Assembly: GCA_002633005.1 (NCBI GenBank)
Contig: NMRA01001225.1
Location: forward strand, 16,985-37,978
Length of the DNA stretch: 20,994 nt
From: Phoronis australis
Taxonomy: Eukaryota > Phoronida > Phoronidae
Reading direction: 5' to 3'
Below, piece by piece: positions 1 through 13,300 of the stretch. A program made the position numbers and the translations under genes. Positions within the stretch are counted from its first letter, which is position 1, and each line of letters opens with the position of its first letter. The notes beneath the pieces were generated by a model. It ran no database searches and had not been told where the DNA came from. It saw only the letters and a program-made list of their open reading frames with translations.

Positions 1-1987
1 CAAGTAGTTAAGCCAAGTCACTCCAACCGCCACTGCAGAGTGAATTACCTTACGTATCTATTACGTAACAGACTCGAAACTATAAGGCCAATCAAGGTTG
101 TCGACTACGCTTTTTACTAAGGGCGGTGTTCTTCTGAGAACTCCACAGAGTCGGCCCATTATGGACATAAACCGAATACAAATTATCCCTTTATAGACTC
201 AGTTTACCAAACGAACCCTTTACCTCTCGAGCACTACGGGCAACCAAGGATGGGAGTAGAAAGTGAGGGTCACGTGCCCTGGCCATTGTTGAGCCATTTT
301 TGCTACATGAATTGCACTTTATCATTCGTGCGTGTATTTCGAAAAAGCTTTTGGGGAAAATACTAATTCATTGGATTTTTAAACCTTAAAAAATCCAAAG
401 AACAAGGAGACAATTTTAGGGACTGTAGAACTACATGTATATTTCCCAAGTGACCTTTAGTTCTTTGTTAAAGGATAATGGAGTCATCTGTGGCTCTCTT
501 TTTCGTTTTTTTTTCTCAGAATTGTATATCACTTCATAAAAATTGAGAACCTGAGTTATTACATCGATTGCTGGCCAGTTACTATTGTTTTTGTTTTTTA
601 AAAGTTATTCTTTTCATGATTAGAGGCTCAGTACCGTATAACCGTACAGAGTAGGGTTAATGTACTCAAATTAAGTAATATACTGGCAATCAAAGATTTC
701 AGCAAGTTCAACTCATAAACCGTAATAGCTAGCTCTGAAATGAACCAAAAGTACACGTTGACACGAATAAATTCGGAGCATTTCTACCTGTAACCGGTGT
801 CCTTGAATAGACCACACGTATTCAGGCAGGTTTGAAAGCGGCGGTGCCGAACAAAAGTTTGTTGAAATGCTACAATACACTAAATTGATACCTGCAGCTT
901 CATCGTCGGCTGTTAACGTAGAGCTCATGGTAGCGTGAGAATCACCTCAGAGAGGCAGCGCCTAGTACCATTTTTGCTAGCAGTAACATTTGTCAGGCGG
1001 AAGTCACTCACATGGAACAGTTAGAGTGTTTTATCACAGTAAGTGGTCCGTAGTGTGTTCATCAGTTACCGTGACGTCCGGAGGTCAACAAGGACACGGC
1101 AATAACGCGTCCAGGATCACGAATCTGAATATCGTCGTGAAACACAGCCGGGACATCAAGTTTTCCAGTGTGTATACTCATGCTTTCTTGGCACGAGACA
1201 AGGGTGTTCATTAAAGGAAAAAGCAACTAACTGCTTTTTGTGTAACGCTAGGCAACGCAAAAGAACAAATGCCGAGTTTCCGCTTTAAGTAGTGTTCCCC
1301 TGGTGTGAATTTACCATCCATGCAACAAAAAATGACGTAAGCGGTCTGGCAAAAGGCTCTCAAAGATTTTGGCTCTACGATAAATAAACGTGGTTACGAT
1401 ACTCCTTATCAAACACTGCAGGCCATTTGTGTGGTGCCGTGCTCCGTCAATGGAAATGAATACTATCAGCCAACCAAGGTGCTGGCCCTTTGTCGGGCCG
1501 TTTACTTGACACTTTCTTGATCCATATGGATCACCCAGGGAACAGTAATTTTAATTAAGTTAAAAATCGAGGCTGAAAATGCATTGTCAACGACCCCCGA
1601 TGATCAGTGAGAAGTCCACGCACAATCGGTGTCCATTGGATAGTGAGGTGGTTAGCGAGGGTCTATGCAGGATTGTTGGTCGTGAACTTTCGTACACCGT
1701 GCCAAACGCACAATGGCATGTAAAGGGCATGCCTGCAAGATATACAAAGTGATCTACATTTTTACTAGGGTAACATCAAAAACGGTTGCTTTGATCACCC
1801 GTTTGAGCCATTGTTGTTTACCTTACATTTGAAACAATCTTAGCAATGGGCTAGTATTTTTTTAGAAATGCAAATAGCCTGTGCGCTGACTCACCAGTTA
1901 AACTGATGTGACTTATGTTCACCGCTTTAGATAAATTTGGTCAGGAATTGGGTATGAGTTTGGTAGTGAACACCAACTGAAACCATG

Positions 1988-2100
1988 ATGGTGTTAAAAA
2001 GCGGATGTCGCTGAAGCCATAGTGGGTGTTAAAAAGCGGTTGTCCTTGAAGCCCATGCTGGTGTTCAGAAGTGGAAAACTGGTGGTGTCTTAGAAGCGTT
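1988..2100. repeat. Degenerate ~35-bp tandem repeat (4 copies)
   Basis: The motif ggtgttaaaaagcgg occurs exactly at 1990-2004 and 2025-2039, 35 bases apart. Diverged copies follow at 2060-2074 and 2084-2098. The first two units also share a following tgtc-ttgaagcc stretch. No coding meaning is apparent. Confidence 0.75.
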
Positions 2101-2957
2101 TTACAGTAAAATGTTCTATCTTACATGGTTGTGTTCATACGATCACTCTAAATTATAAAGTGTGAACGTACCACGGCTACAAAGACCATGCATTAGACTA
2201 GCTTATTTCTGCTAAATGATGCGGCGTTCGAGCGAATGTGCAGGAAGATCATTGCCGTTATTTACTAAGTCTATCGTTGAATTTATCACATAATGTGAGA
2301 CTTCTCAAAATGCCTCCTCAAAACACTGGCAATTGAATGACTTGGAGAAAATGGTCGTTATTCACGAAATTTGTCTTCTTCACTGGACTCTACATTGTCA
2401 AATTCATGGATTATTCGCAAACAACTCACAACTATTTATTCTTACATTTTTTGACAACTATAATAATAAGGTATTTAGTATTTCCAAGGTTTGTATCCTA
2501 AAATATATTTTCATGAACAGCGATTGAATTTAATTTAGAAATTACCTCAATTGCCGGGCACAGATTAAGCCAAAAATCATAGCCGGTGCAGTGGTCTGTT
2601 TTTCAACTGTTTTTGGCAATCAATTGGTATGTCCCCTTACTGTAGTTACTCACAATTTCAAAGAAGAAAATACACCTGATCCATCAAAAATGATGATGAA
2701 GTTTGAAAAAAAAAACACTGGGGAAAGCAAAAAAAAAAAACCACGTGACCTCAGCTGAAGTTAGTGATGCAGGTTGATGAGTGCATGTCCATCAATGATG
2801 AGTCGTCAGTATAGTCGTGGGTCCGCACCGAGAACCAGATTTGACTGAGCTTTGGGCTTATGCCCACTGGGAAATTTTCGCTGTTAAAATCACAAATTCT
2901 TAATTGATGAAGACAGACACTGCATTAATTAATGACTCGCTTGGGTGATTAGGAAAC

Positions 2958-3018
2958 TAGTGTTCCGCGAACTTAGTATAGTGGCTCACCGCGCGGTCAG
3001 CGGACCACTGAGCCGAAA
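2958..3018 (-). repeat. tRNA-like SINE fragment or tRNA pseudogene
   Basis: On the minus strand an A-box-like CGGCTCAGTGG (complement of 3005-3015) is followed by a B-box-like AGTTCGCGGAA (complement of 2963-2973). Between them is a CCGC/GCGG stem with a 7-base loop. The acceptor stem is not convincing, so this is more likely a tRNA-derived SINE head than a working tRNA. Confidence 0.35.
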
Positions 3019-4324
3019 GGCGCTAGGATTTCTTCTTCCAAAAATCATAAGCAACGTTGTTTTTTAAATGATCTGCCTACGGCCTTTAGAACTCAGAGTT
3101 CTATGCGGTACGAGAGATAAAATTGACTGCTTGATTGAAAATCCGGGGCCTACTACTCCGGCACTTTCATTTACCGGCAAGCTGCGTTTCTACGTGGATC
3201 ACCGAGTATTTACGGAAATGTCCGATCATAGAGCGACTTCCTTTGGACGCGAGCACCTTTGACCTTCTCACATGATCTGTTGAAACAAAACATGAAAAGT
3301 ACGTGTTCCACAACTGACAAAGTAGACGGATTTTGGCTGCGGCTATCTCTTCAATCGTCTGTCTGTCTTACGTGATGTAAAATAATGACTGAATCCGGAC
3401 AATTTCCTTACGTTTGGGTAAGAATTTGACTTCCATAAATCGTCATTCGTCAACAAGGCACTGCGATGTGTTCTAGTCTAACTACGGTGGTCACGGTCTG
3501 TTCTCAAACAAGCTATTCTGACAAAATGATCGTCACTGACTAGTAACAGTTTAAACAAAGACATTCACTGTTCTGACTTCACTGGTATGTTGGATCGCGG
3601 TATGGGTATCTGTAATTTGGACACCGCTGGGTGCTGTTTAGTCACTTCCAAATTAACTAAACAATCGAGTATGTCCAGTCAGGCCCCTATCAGATTTCTC
3701 AGAAAATTTCCTTGTGGCGGCTGGTATTTTTTGGAATCTCTACAAAAATACGATAAGTTACTTGGGTTGTTTCTGATCGGAAGTCGAAATCAGAAATCCG
3801 GACCAGCACATTGCAAATACAATTGAGTGGAATCTTATGTTATGAACAAATTGCAGACTTCATAGATCAGGTGTACCATCGATAAATGCAAAGTTGGCTA
3901 CCATCGCATTAAGTTATTTACAGCAGATGTATATTACTGCCACGTACCCTTATGTCATGAACTGTGCACCAAGAGAAAAACTTCGATGTTCTTAACAAAA
4001 TGAATGTTCATAGTTGGTACATCATTACTATTACATAGTATAAGAGAGAGAGAGAGTAGTTACCTATTGGCGACCTGTAAGTTTGCAGACCTAGCTTCTA
4101 ATTCCGAGCCCGTCCTGGGCCCTTTGTCGGGGTGCTTGCGGGAATCTTCGAGTTACTTGGCTGCCAGTGGGTGGTCCTTAATGGTTGCCCAATACCTCTT
4201 GGTGGCTGCTACTTGTGAGTATCAGGTGCTGGTGAATAGCTGGTGGATCGTATCCTCTGTCTCTGTTGGTTTATTGCTCATGATTTCGACTGCTTCTCTA
4301 ATTTTACGATTGCAATATTTCTAG

Positions 4325-4362
4325 AGAAAATTGTAAAATCAGAGAAGCAGTTCATCATTTTG
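4325..4362 (+). CDS. Exon A of the pseudokinase gene (start of membrane segment)
   Basis: A 38-base exon is predicted between a pyrimidine-rich acceptor ending tttctag and the donor gtaagc. Read with two leading bases it encodes KIVKSEKQFIIL and ends in phase 0, joining directly to ILVAAGVVV of the next exon. This lengthens the membrane helix and puts basic residues before it. It needs an upstream exon ending in phase 1 with a last base other than T, since T would create TAG; I could not find one. It could instead be part of a longer first exon. Confidence 0.55.
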
Positions 4363-7300
4363 GTAAGCTGTAGGCCTACGGCAGGAAGACAGCATTTTTG
4401 GAGTGACACCATGGTATTTTGGGATATAATCTATTTAAAGCTTGATCTGACTCTTACATTTCAGATTCTCGTTGCAGCTGGTGTGGTTGTCCTACTGCTT
4501 ACTGTGTTGTTGGTATGGTGCTGTTGCCGTCTCAGGTAAGAATAGTGCCAGGTATTGTCTACCTGAACTTGGTGTGGTGATTTAATGCTGTGTGTGGTGA
4601 CATTATGCTGTACCGTACTGGTCGGAACTCATTTGTTATACGTGTAACTCTTTTTTTCGCTTTCTGAAGATAAGAGTACTACTGTAGGTTTACTTATCTG
4701 GCCTCATTGATAGGGTGAAGTTTTGATAGTGAAATACTAGTTCAATACATATTTTGTGGCTTAGGGGATAAAGTATCTATTCTGAGAAAATGTAACAATA
4801 TCAGCCAGTGCTGCAAAACAACTGTGAAATTGAAACCTGAAAAATGCATCATACAGTCGTGTAAATTATAGTTTCCTTTTCATTTTGAGGCACTTTTAAG
4901 TTTTTATGTCAAATTCCTATTTTGCTAGCGTTTTGTGCAAAAGTAGAAAACAATTCATAAACAAAGTATCTGAAGCTTTCTTCAAATCTAATCAGCCATT
5001 TCTGACATATGATGTTTGTAAAGTACGGTAGTCCAGTGTGGACATCTTGCTTGGGATTCTCTTATTGCCGTAATGTTATGCACAACGTTATTGACAAGTC
5101 TGTATATTTATTCAAATATAGGAATTAACTTTGGAAAAGTATGCATTTTCCGAAAGTAAAAATTCCACAGCATTGGATTTTTTACCAATGTGCCACTAAT
5201 TAGGTGACCTTGCTTTTTGGATTTGTTTTCAAAAAAGAAGGGCACATTCGTAGCAAAAGAACATGATCAATAATAACATTGACTTAATTTCGTATGTTAT
5301 AAATGTTCAAGAAAAAATCTCAAAACAGTTATTGTTCTTTAAATTATTTTTTCATTTTTGTTTTATGCAACTTGAAACTTTTTCATAAAAATCACATAAG
5401 CCCTTAGCTATTTTTGAAAGCTCTTCATCTAAAAGTGGAACATTTTAAAAACAGTGGGAACAGCATACAAAGCATAGTATCGGATATCCATGTGAATCCA
5501 GTCGGCCATTTCTGAGACACGGTGTTCGAAGGATGGCCAAAATTGGAATTTTTCTAGAGTACTATGTAGCCATTTCCCTGTACACGTGATCAGATCCATT
5601 TTATGGTTGATTGATGTGAAATCTACAGCTGATGTGAACTGTCAGGGATGTATGCTGTTGTGCGAGTGAGGAGAAATGAAATGAAATCTGTGGATATTGC
5701 ATACAGCAGTGTTTTCAACAAAAGACATTTAGAGCATTTACCTGCTTTCAAGACCTGATCAACTGAAGTCAGGTTCAATCGTTTCAAGAAAAATAAACAA
5801 TTTAATTTAATTATTGTGATCACACGAGTTTCTTCTGTTTTAGGCATTACCGTCGCTATGACTACACAGCATTGCGAGACGACCTTGAACTTCCAGCCAA
5901 AATGGAGCTGGAAAGAAGAATACAGCAAGACCAACTCAGAGGTAGTTGCTATGTCTAGTAAGATGTACGCCCCGCCCCATAGGTCTAAACACACTGTAAA
6001 AGCTTGATTTATTCAGACTGATGAGCTCTATCACAGCTCACTTGGTATGCAATATTTCTAAATGGATTTATCTTCATCTATTCTTGTTGTTGATTTGTAT
6101 ATTGTATTTCATTAGACAAAATATTTTGAACACACAACAATGTTCCGCTTTATTGTTGAGCTGCGAATCACCGTTGAAGTTTCAGAGGGCTAGAGCGAGT
6201 AACTTGAAAATTATTAATCGTGAAAATTGTGTGATCAACAAATTTTGTATTCTCGAGGGGCAATTAACTGTCAAGTTATTCTGACTAATTCATTGTAAAA
6301 CATATTGATTACTTTATTATGCATTTCTTGCACCAAACAATCTATCAAAATCAATTTATATTTGACTAATAAGTTATATTTGACTTAATTTACAAATTTT
6401 ATCCCCTACTTCGTAAACTAAAGGTGCCTTCCTAAAGTAAAATAGACTTGTGTCATTCCTTGCTAAACCTTTTAAAAGCAGCTTTCCATCACAATGGACA
6501 ACTAGTGATTTAAACCACTTACCACTGTGAAATTAATGTCAAATTGTTCGTTAGTCAAATTGGTGACGATTTCAGGGCCTCATAAGAACCGACAGTTTGT
6601 AGTGCTTGAGAGCAGGCTCTACAAGTTGGCTTCTCACAGTGTGTTATTTTGTGCACAGAATATTGTATCTCAACGAATAAGGTACTCTTGGTTCTTTACA
6701 AACCCACAAATCACTTCTCACGTAAGTAAGGAACAAGTTGAAACCTAATTTATGCAGTAAGTGGCCTAAATATAAAGTCCGCGGACCACAGTATTATAGC
6801 CACTTTAAGTGTTGTTATTTATTGGTTGCTATGGTTATTGATTGGTTGCTATGGTTATTTATTGGTTGCTATGGTTATTGATTGGTTGCTATGGTTATTG
6901 ATTGGTTGCTATGGTTATTGATTGGTTGCTATGGTTATTGATTGGTTGCTATGGTTATTGATTGGTTGCTATGATCAACAACTCTAATTCTAGATGCCGC
7001 CTTGATGAACTGCCAGTATTATTTGCGATCAGCAGGCCGTTACACTTTGATCAACCAGTTTGCAGATATTGGTAAGCTCATACATTGATTAAACTTGCTT
7101 TAGGTAAAAATTATTTTATCAAATGGGGACAGCTCTTCTTCTTTATTCTCTTTTTATGCGCCCACATATTTATATGTGGATGCATTATGCCGTCATCTCC
7201 GTCCGTCCGGGCGGCGTCCGTCCGGCGTCCGGCTTCCGCTGCTTTATCTCCAAAACCCTTTGACATACGTTCTTGAAATTTGCTACATATGTTCCATTCA

Positions 7301-10300
7301 TGAATGGGACGGCATGTGCGAGCTTTCGGATGGATCCGACTACCGGTGTGCCCCCTAGTGGCAATTTTAGCTTTTTACGCTTACCTTTGTATCTTCAAAA
7401 GTCCTGAACGGATTTTCATGAAATTTGGTATGTAGGCACCTATTAGTGAGATGACGCTATCCTCCTGTTTTCAGATGGATTCAACATAGTTTGCGCCACC
7501 TAGTGGCCATTTTTAGTGTTTTCGAGTCTGTTTTGTGCGTCCACCCCTCTATCAACCAAACCGCTCAAAGGATGATTGTGAAAATTGGCATGTATATGCT
7601 TACTATGTAGAGGACGGTTGACGATGATTTTCCGATTTCGACTACTGTGGCGCCTCCTAGTGGCAGTTTTGTTTTTGCGCCTATGGCTGTATCTCCTAAA
7701 CCATTCGCAGGATCTTTACGAAATTGTGTAAGTATATTTATATAATGTTAACAACGGAAGATGACGACTTTTGGACGGATCTGACTACCGGTGTGCCCCC
7801 TAGTGGCAATTTTAGTTTTTTACGCTTACCTTTGTATCTTCAAAAGTCCTGAACGGATTTTCATGAAATTTGGTATGTAGGCACATATTAGTGAGATGAC
7901 GCTATCCTCCCGTTTTCAGGTGGATTCAACATAGTTTGCGCCACCTAGTGGCCATTTTTACTGTTTTCGAGTCTGTATTTTTGCGTCCACCCCTCTATCA
8001 ACCAAACCGCTCAAAGGATGATTGTGAAAATTGGCATGTATGTGCTTATTATAAAGAGGACAGCTGACAATGATTTTCAGACGATTTGGACTACTGTGGC
8101 GCCTCCTAGTGGCAGTTTCGTTTTTTTTTTGCGCCTATGGCAGCCCGCTGTATCTCCTAAACTGTTTGCAGGATCTTTACGAAATTTAGCAAGTGTATTT
8201 ATATCATGTTAACAACAGACGATGATGACTTTTGGACGGATCTGCCTACAAGTCCTTAACGGATTTTCATGAAGTTTGGTATGTAGGCACCTATTAGTGT
8301 GATGACGCTATCCTCCCGTTTTCGGATGGATTCGACCTAGTTTGCGACACCCAGTGGCCATTTTTACTGTTTTTGAGTCTGTTTTTTGGCGTCCACCCCT
8401 CTATCAACCAAACCGCTCTAAGTATGATTGTGAAAATTGGCATGTATGTTCTTACTATGAATAGGACGGTTGACGCTGAATTTCCTATGACTTTGATCAC
8501 TGTGGCGCCTTCTAGTGGCAGTTTTTTTTTTGCGCCCATGGCTGTATCTCCCAAACCGTTTGCAGGATCTTTACTAAATTTAGCAACTGTATTTATGTGA
8601 TGTTGACAACGGACGATGACGACTTTAGGATGATTTTGATTACCGGTATGCCTTTAGTGGCAATTTTAGTATTTTACATTGACCTCTGTATTTTCATAGG
8701 TGTTCAGGTGTATACTTTGTGTTACTTCGTGACTGTGAAGGAAAAGTTCCAAGTAGAAATTTCTTTCTAGCATTCTAATGCTGTGCTAATCTCGTATGTT
8801 GGTAAATTTGTTTTTAATTCTATGTTTCTGTGGTGCTTTAAGCAACTGATGTATAGGATGTGCTTGTATTATGAAGATCACTCACATTTTGCCCCTAGCC
8901 TATTGAGGAGACAATGACCATGCCTTTCCATTTTGCAAAGTACAACATACTACATATATGCCCTCTACTGGCCACTTTATGGTACCAATAAACAACCCTA
9001 GAAGGATACCGTATACGATGCAATTGTGGGCGCATTTCAACGCTCTGCGTTGCTCTTGTTGACTGTTGGTGGTGCTTCAAAATCTGCAATTGATATCAGC
9101 GTTGCTGTTGCTCCCCCTTTTCATGCTTGATTCCTTCTTTTACAGGCAGCCGTTTCAACAAGCACTGGTTCTTGGTGCGTGATCGTAGAGACAAGCAGGA
9201 GAAGCTGTTGACCATAACACCGCGTAGCGACCAGATGTTGCTCTCATTTAATTCGTCTACGAAAGAAATTTTAAACGAGATGTTTCTACTTATGAGGGCA
9301 AGTATTTGATATGACAGAACCATGGGTACCCCTCCTGTTGCAGTGACTTGTGAATAGTGATGAACCTGTGATCATCATCTCACAGCCTGTTTATTGTTAG
9401 AGCAGGTCATGTCAGCTGGGTTATTGTGGTATGGTCATTGCAAGGTTTAAGTATAGGCTATCAGGTCTTGTTGTGGTCTGCTATGTGGATTACCAAGTAC
9501 AATGTGAATGACGTTTTCAGTAAATGTACTTAAGTTGTATTTTTAAGAAAATCAAAGTTGTGATTTTTCATTAACATATAGATAGATTTCAGGGACTAGA
9601 GACTGCCCATCCCCCTCTTCTGGGCACAATCAAAAAAACCGTTGGCATGCCCTTTTTATTATTCAGCTATGCATTCTCATTTTCACCCCTAATTACATCC
9701 TGAATCCGCCACCCCTGTTTGCCTTTAAGTTAGTATTGCTTGAACTACTGTCAGCTGTTCTCATTTCAGCATCCATATTTGTACCCAAAGTCAGATATAG
9801 ATTTCTCTACAGATCAAAATCTTGTAGTCTCTACTGAACCTTTCAATCCTAAAGGTTCATTAAAAGATCTCATCTATTCAGTAAGTATGTCTTTGGACTT
9901 GGTAAATTGCTTGACAAACATTTACAACATGCTATTTTGTGTATTATTTTGATCTTTGTCTTTCACTAAAGACACTTCCTAATTGCTTTATCCTGCTATG
10001 AAGCAACCTGCATTAATTTTGAACTTTTTGACATGTTATTAACACTAGAAATTAAATTTGCAAGTTTTTGATTTTCAACTATTAGTTCTGGCCATTTGTC
10101 ATGGCAACAACCGATAAAGTATATTCTATAACAGTGACTGTGACACAAGTTCATCAAACTTAATGGTTTATTTTAGGTGGATGTAAAATGATGTCATGGA
10201 GCAGTAGTCAAATTATAATTGATAGTATTTGGATAGTAGTTTCTTCATCTAACACTCGGGTTTTATCAAAAGCGAAATAAATTTAGTTGCAGTCTTTCCT

Positions 10301-13300
10301 TTAAAGATGTATTTTTATACTCCTTACTAGGCTAATGTATAGCACGAACTAAACGAAAACACTATTTTCTAAACTAAGTGTAGTTGTATTCATTGACAAT
10401 TTGTAAATGTGAAAACAAAAAAATCTGCAAATAGGTGACATTTGCACTCACATAGCCTGCTTCACGAAAGTTACTGGACACGGTTCAGTGATTTGCGGTG
10501 AATCATTTTTGCCACAAAACTTGCTCAAACATTTTGCAGTTTTCAACCTACTTCATATTCACATCGATTTGACCAGCAGTCATGTACATTAAAGAATTGG
10601 CATGCAAGTTGCATTAAAAAAACAGAACATTCGTGTTGGAATTACCGCAGACTTTAAATATGACCTCATCGTAGCTTTGGCTCCCATTTGATGACATGGA
10701 CATGGTTTTTATTGATATTATGTAAAATGATATCTCAGCGACTTTAACCTGGGCATGCTGTTATCCACAATTCGAACAGGCTTCTTCATCAAGAGTGACA
10801 AAGTGATTTGTTTGTCATTTACACTTATCTTAACGTCATCAGCTTTATGTGTACAGACGTGAAATTGCACGTCATCTCTCAAACAAAGACTGCGATGAAA
10901 TATGGTTTGCTCTATAATTTTGACCTTACCGGCTAGTAGGTGCGCTGGTTGTTCAGGACAATCTATCCTGACAAAGTTGTGTTATGTCACACTCTGTTGA
11001 CTGCAACTCTGTTTGCTTTTCAGTGTAAGTGTACAGATGTATGGGAGGTGAAGTACAGAAAGAAATCACAGGGACTTCCTCTAAAAGATATACAACTATT
11101 TGGGAGACAGATTTTGGAGGTAATAGAAGCCTGTGACAAACACGTCCTTAGGGAACTGTGAGAGCATGGAAGTGTCTCTGTCTGGACCCAGTTGCTAATT
11201 CTGGTGTGCTTGGCTGCTCTCTAAATTTCCATTCAGTTCAATGCTCTTTTTTGACTGAGCCATTTTGTGACCATGTAAATATTGAACGAAAGTCTGTTAC
11301 AAAAGCTATTTATGATAGTTCACATATCCACACGATTATTGACAGCAAAGTCATCCAGTTTTCATGAGATAAGTTTTAAATTTAATAGCACTTTTGTTGT
11401 TCCAGGGTCTTATGTTTCTAGAAGAAAAAGGCTTCCCACTCCATGGCCATTTACACAGTGGTAACATAATCATACAGGAAAATGTGGCTAGGTAATACCT
11501 GTCTTACTAAGAACTTAGTTGTCTAATGATCTATCACTTAGTTGAATTTTGTTATATCTCTTTTTTCAATACACATTAAAAGTTCTTCGTCCTGAGTCTT
11601 TTAAGTGCAAGGTGCAAGCTTTTCATTATTATTTTTTTGTGAATCCAGTGAATTTTTATATATCAAGGTGGTGTTACTAACGAAACTATTTTCTAGGTAA
11701 CCCAATGATTGAAATTGTGATTTATAAAAAAAAGTGTTTCACTGATTCAATGTGTTTTGCTTGTTTGTTACAGGATAACTGGTTGTGAAAATAGTTTCTT
11801 TGGTCTGCCTTCTAAAGTTTGGACAAGTATGAGAAGGAAACTAAAAGATGATAAAAATGCAATGGATGTTGTCTGCTTTGGTAGGTCCCCTGTACTATTA
11901 GAATGTAAAGCATTGTATGGTCTCTTATTTAACCTCATCATGAACCAAGCAGATCATGTGCAAAAATATTAAGCTGTTTTAACAAGTGACGTAACTATGT
12001 AAGAGGAGTTGGGGTACAATTATAGTATGGTTAATAGCAAAAATGCTCTCACGGGTCTGTTTGTCACATGTAAGCATTTCGGGAGCCGATATATGCAGGT
12101 GAGCATTCACATATGCTTTTTAGGAACTAAATGTCTCACCTATATAATATTGGTTTGGGCTAGTAACCAAACATTTGCATTTGAATAGAAACTCAAATTT
12201 GTTGTGGGTATTTACTTGAACATGAATATTGATCCATTGACAGTGACGACAATTTTGTTTCCCTATCTCCATTTAGAAGAGCATCTTTCAAAATTTTTAC
12301 CAATTCATTTTATGTATTTGGCAAAGTTATGCATTTAGCACCACAATGTGCAGTTTCTGTGTGTATGTATACAATTGGTCTAGCTACAGATCTTGTGTTC
12401 AACAACTTGGTATGAAAACCAATCAAAATGCTTGTTACTTTCAGGTCACATTCTCTTTGAAATGGCTGCAGGGTATGAGCTGGACTCAACCCACCCAGAG
12501 CCCAAGCATCTCGTCAGCGTGTCCCACTCACCAGTCATTCATGTGCTCAACTTTATATTTGAAAATGAAGATATAGGTTTTTATCCAACTATAAAACAGG
12601 CAAGTCTTTTTCCATTCCAATGTCAGGCTGAGTTTCAAAAAAAATGATCAAAGTTTATCTAAAATCTAGAAAAATGTCAACATTTGGCAAACATCATGTT
12701 CTCAGAAATGGCTGATTATATTAAAACTGATTCTTCCTTATAATAATGTGATAGATGGACTGTCAGAGTGGTATTACTTCGACGCATTAGGTACTATCGA
12801 AAGTAGGGACTTTCATGATGTTTTTTAACTTGAAGTTTCCTTAAAATAAAAAGGAAAAAGATTGTTTAGAAGCTCATTGTCAGCGTTTTTGAAATTTCAT
12901 TTTGAATGTTTATGTCAACTGAAATTGATGGCTTTGTGTAGCTGTGAACTAATCATGCTACCTTCAAGAAATCACTCGTGTATGTAAAACACACAATAAA
13001 ATTTTGTCCTTTCTACTTTCATAAAGTATGCACACTTCTACTGTATACATTTTGTAGTGTTGTAAGGTTACTCACAGTCTGAAATACGTTGTGCCGTATT
13101 ACCCCGAAAATAAGCATGAGTGCACCTGTATGTGGAACAATGCAGTTTTTCATCAAGATTTTCCACTCAAATGTCTCAGATAGGTGTATGCACTTAAGTT
13201 CTGCAATTAGGTGCATGCTGTTTTCCAATTATAGGACGGTGTACCTAAGTTTATATTTCAATTGTTTGACTAGTGTCGAGGTCCTATATAAATCAGCAAT

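Larger units (their letters stand above)
1..4324. other. 5' flank or upstream intron, no gene recognised
   Basis: No frame here shows a family motif, and short ORFs are at random-length level. Besides the repeats listed separately there are A-tracts near 2706-2740 and a short GA run near 4046. One or more upstream exons of the pseudokinase could lie here, but I found none with a phase-1 donor that joins 4325 without creating a stop. Confidence 0.5.

Noticed and set aside
3384-3416. ATG-started peptide MTESGQFPYVW followed by gtaaga as a first exon
   Set aside because: It ends in phase 0, but exon A needs phase 1. No bridging exon was seen.
4004-4324. 106-codon hydrophobic ORF directly upstream of exon A, a possible N-terminal exon
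   Set aside because: It is in a different frame. Its natural donors (gtaagt near 4077, gtgagt near 4214) both leave a T that would join AG of exon A as a TAG stop.
5623-5994. 123-codon minus-strand ORF
   Set aside because: It overlaps exon C antisense and intron sequence, has no motif, and is within the length expected by chance.
6566-6692. Possible cassette exon after gatttcag, reading GPHKNRQFVVLE
   Set aside because: There is no good donor in the needed phase and no family similarity. Exon C joins exon D directly in phase.
6821-6973. CRISPR-like array
   Set aside because: The units are contiguous without spacers and lie in a spliced animal gene, so it is a minisatellite.
8018-8600. Several ORFs on both strands in the intronic array
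   Set aside because: They are repeated translations of the tandem units, without codon conservation or motifs.
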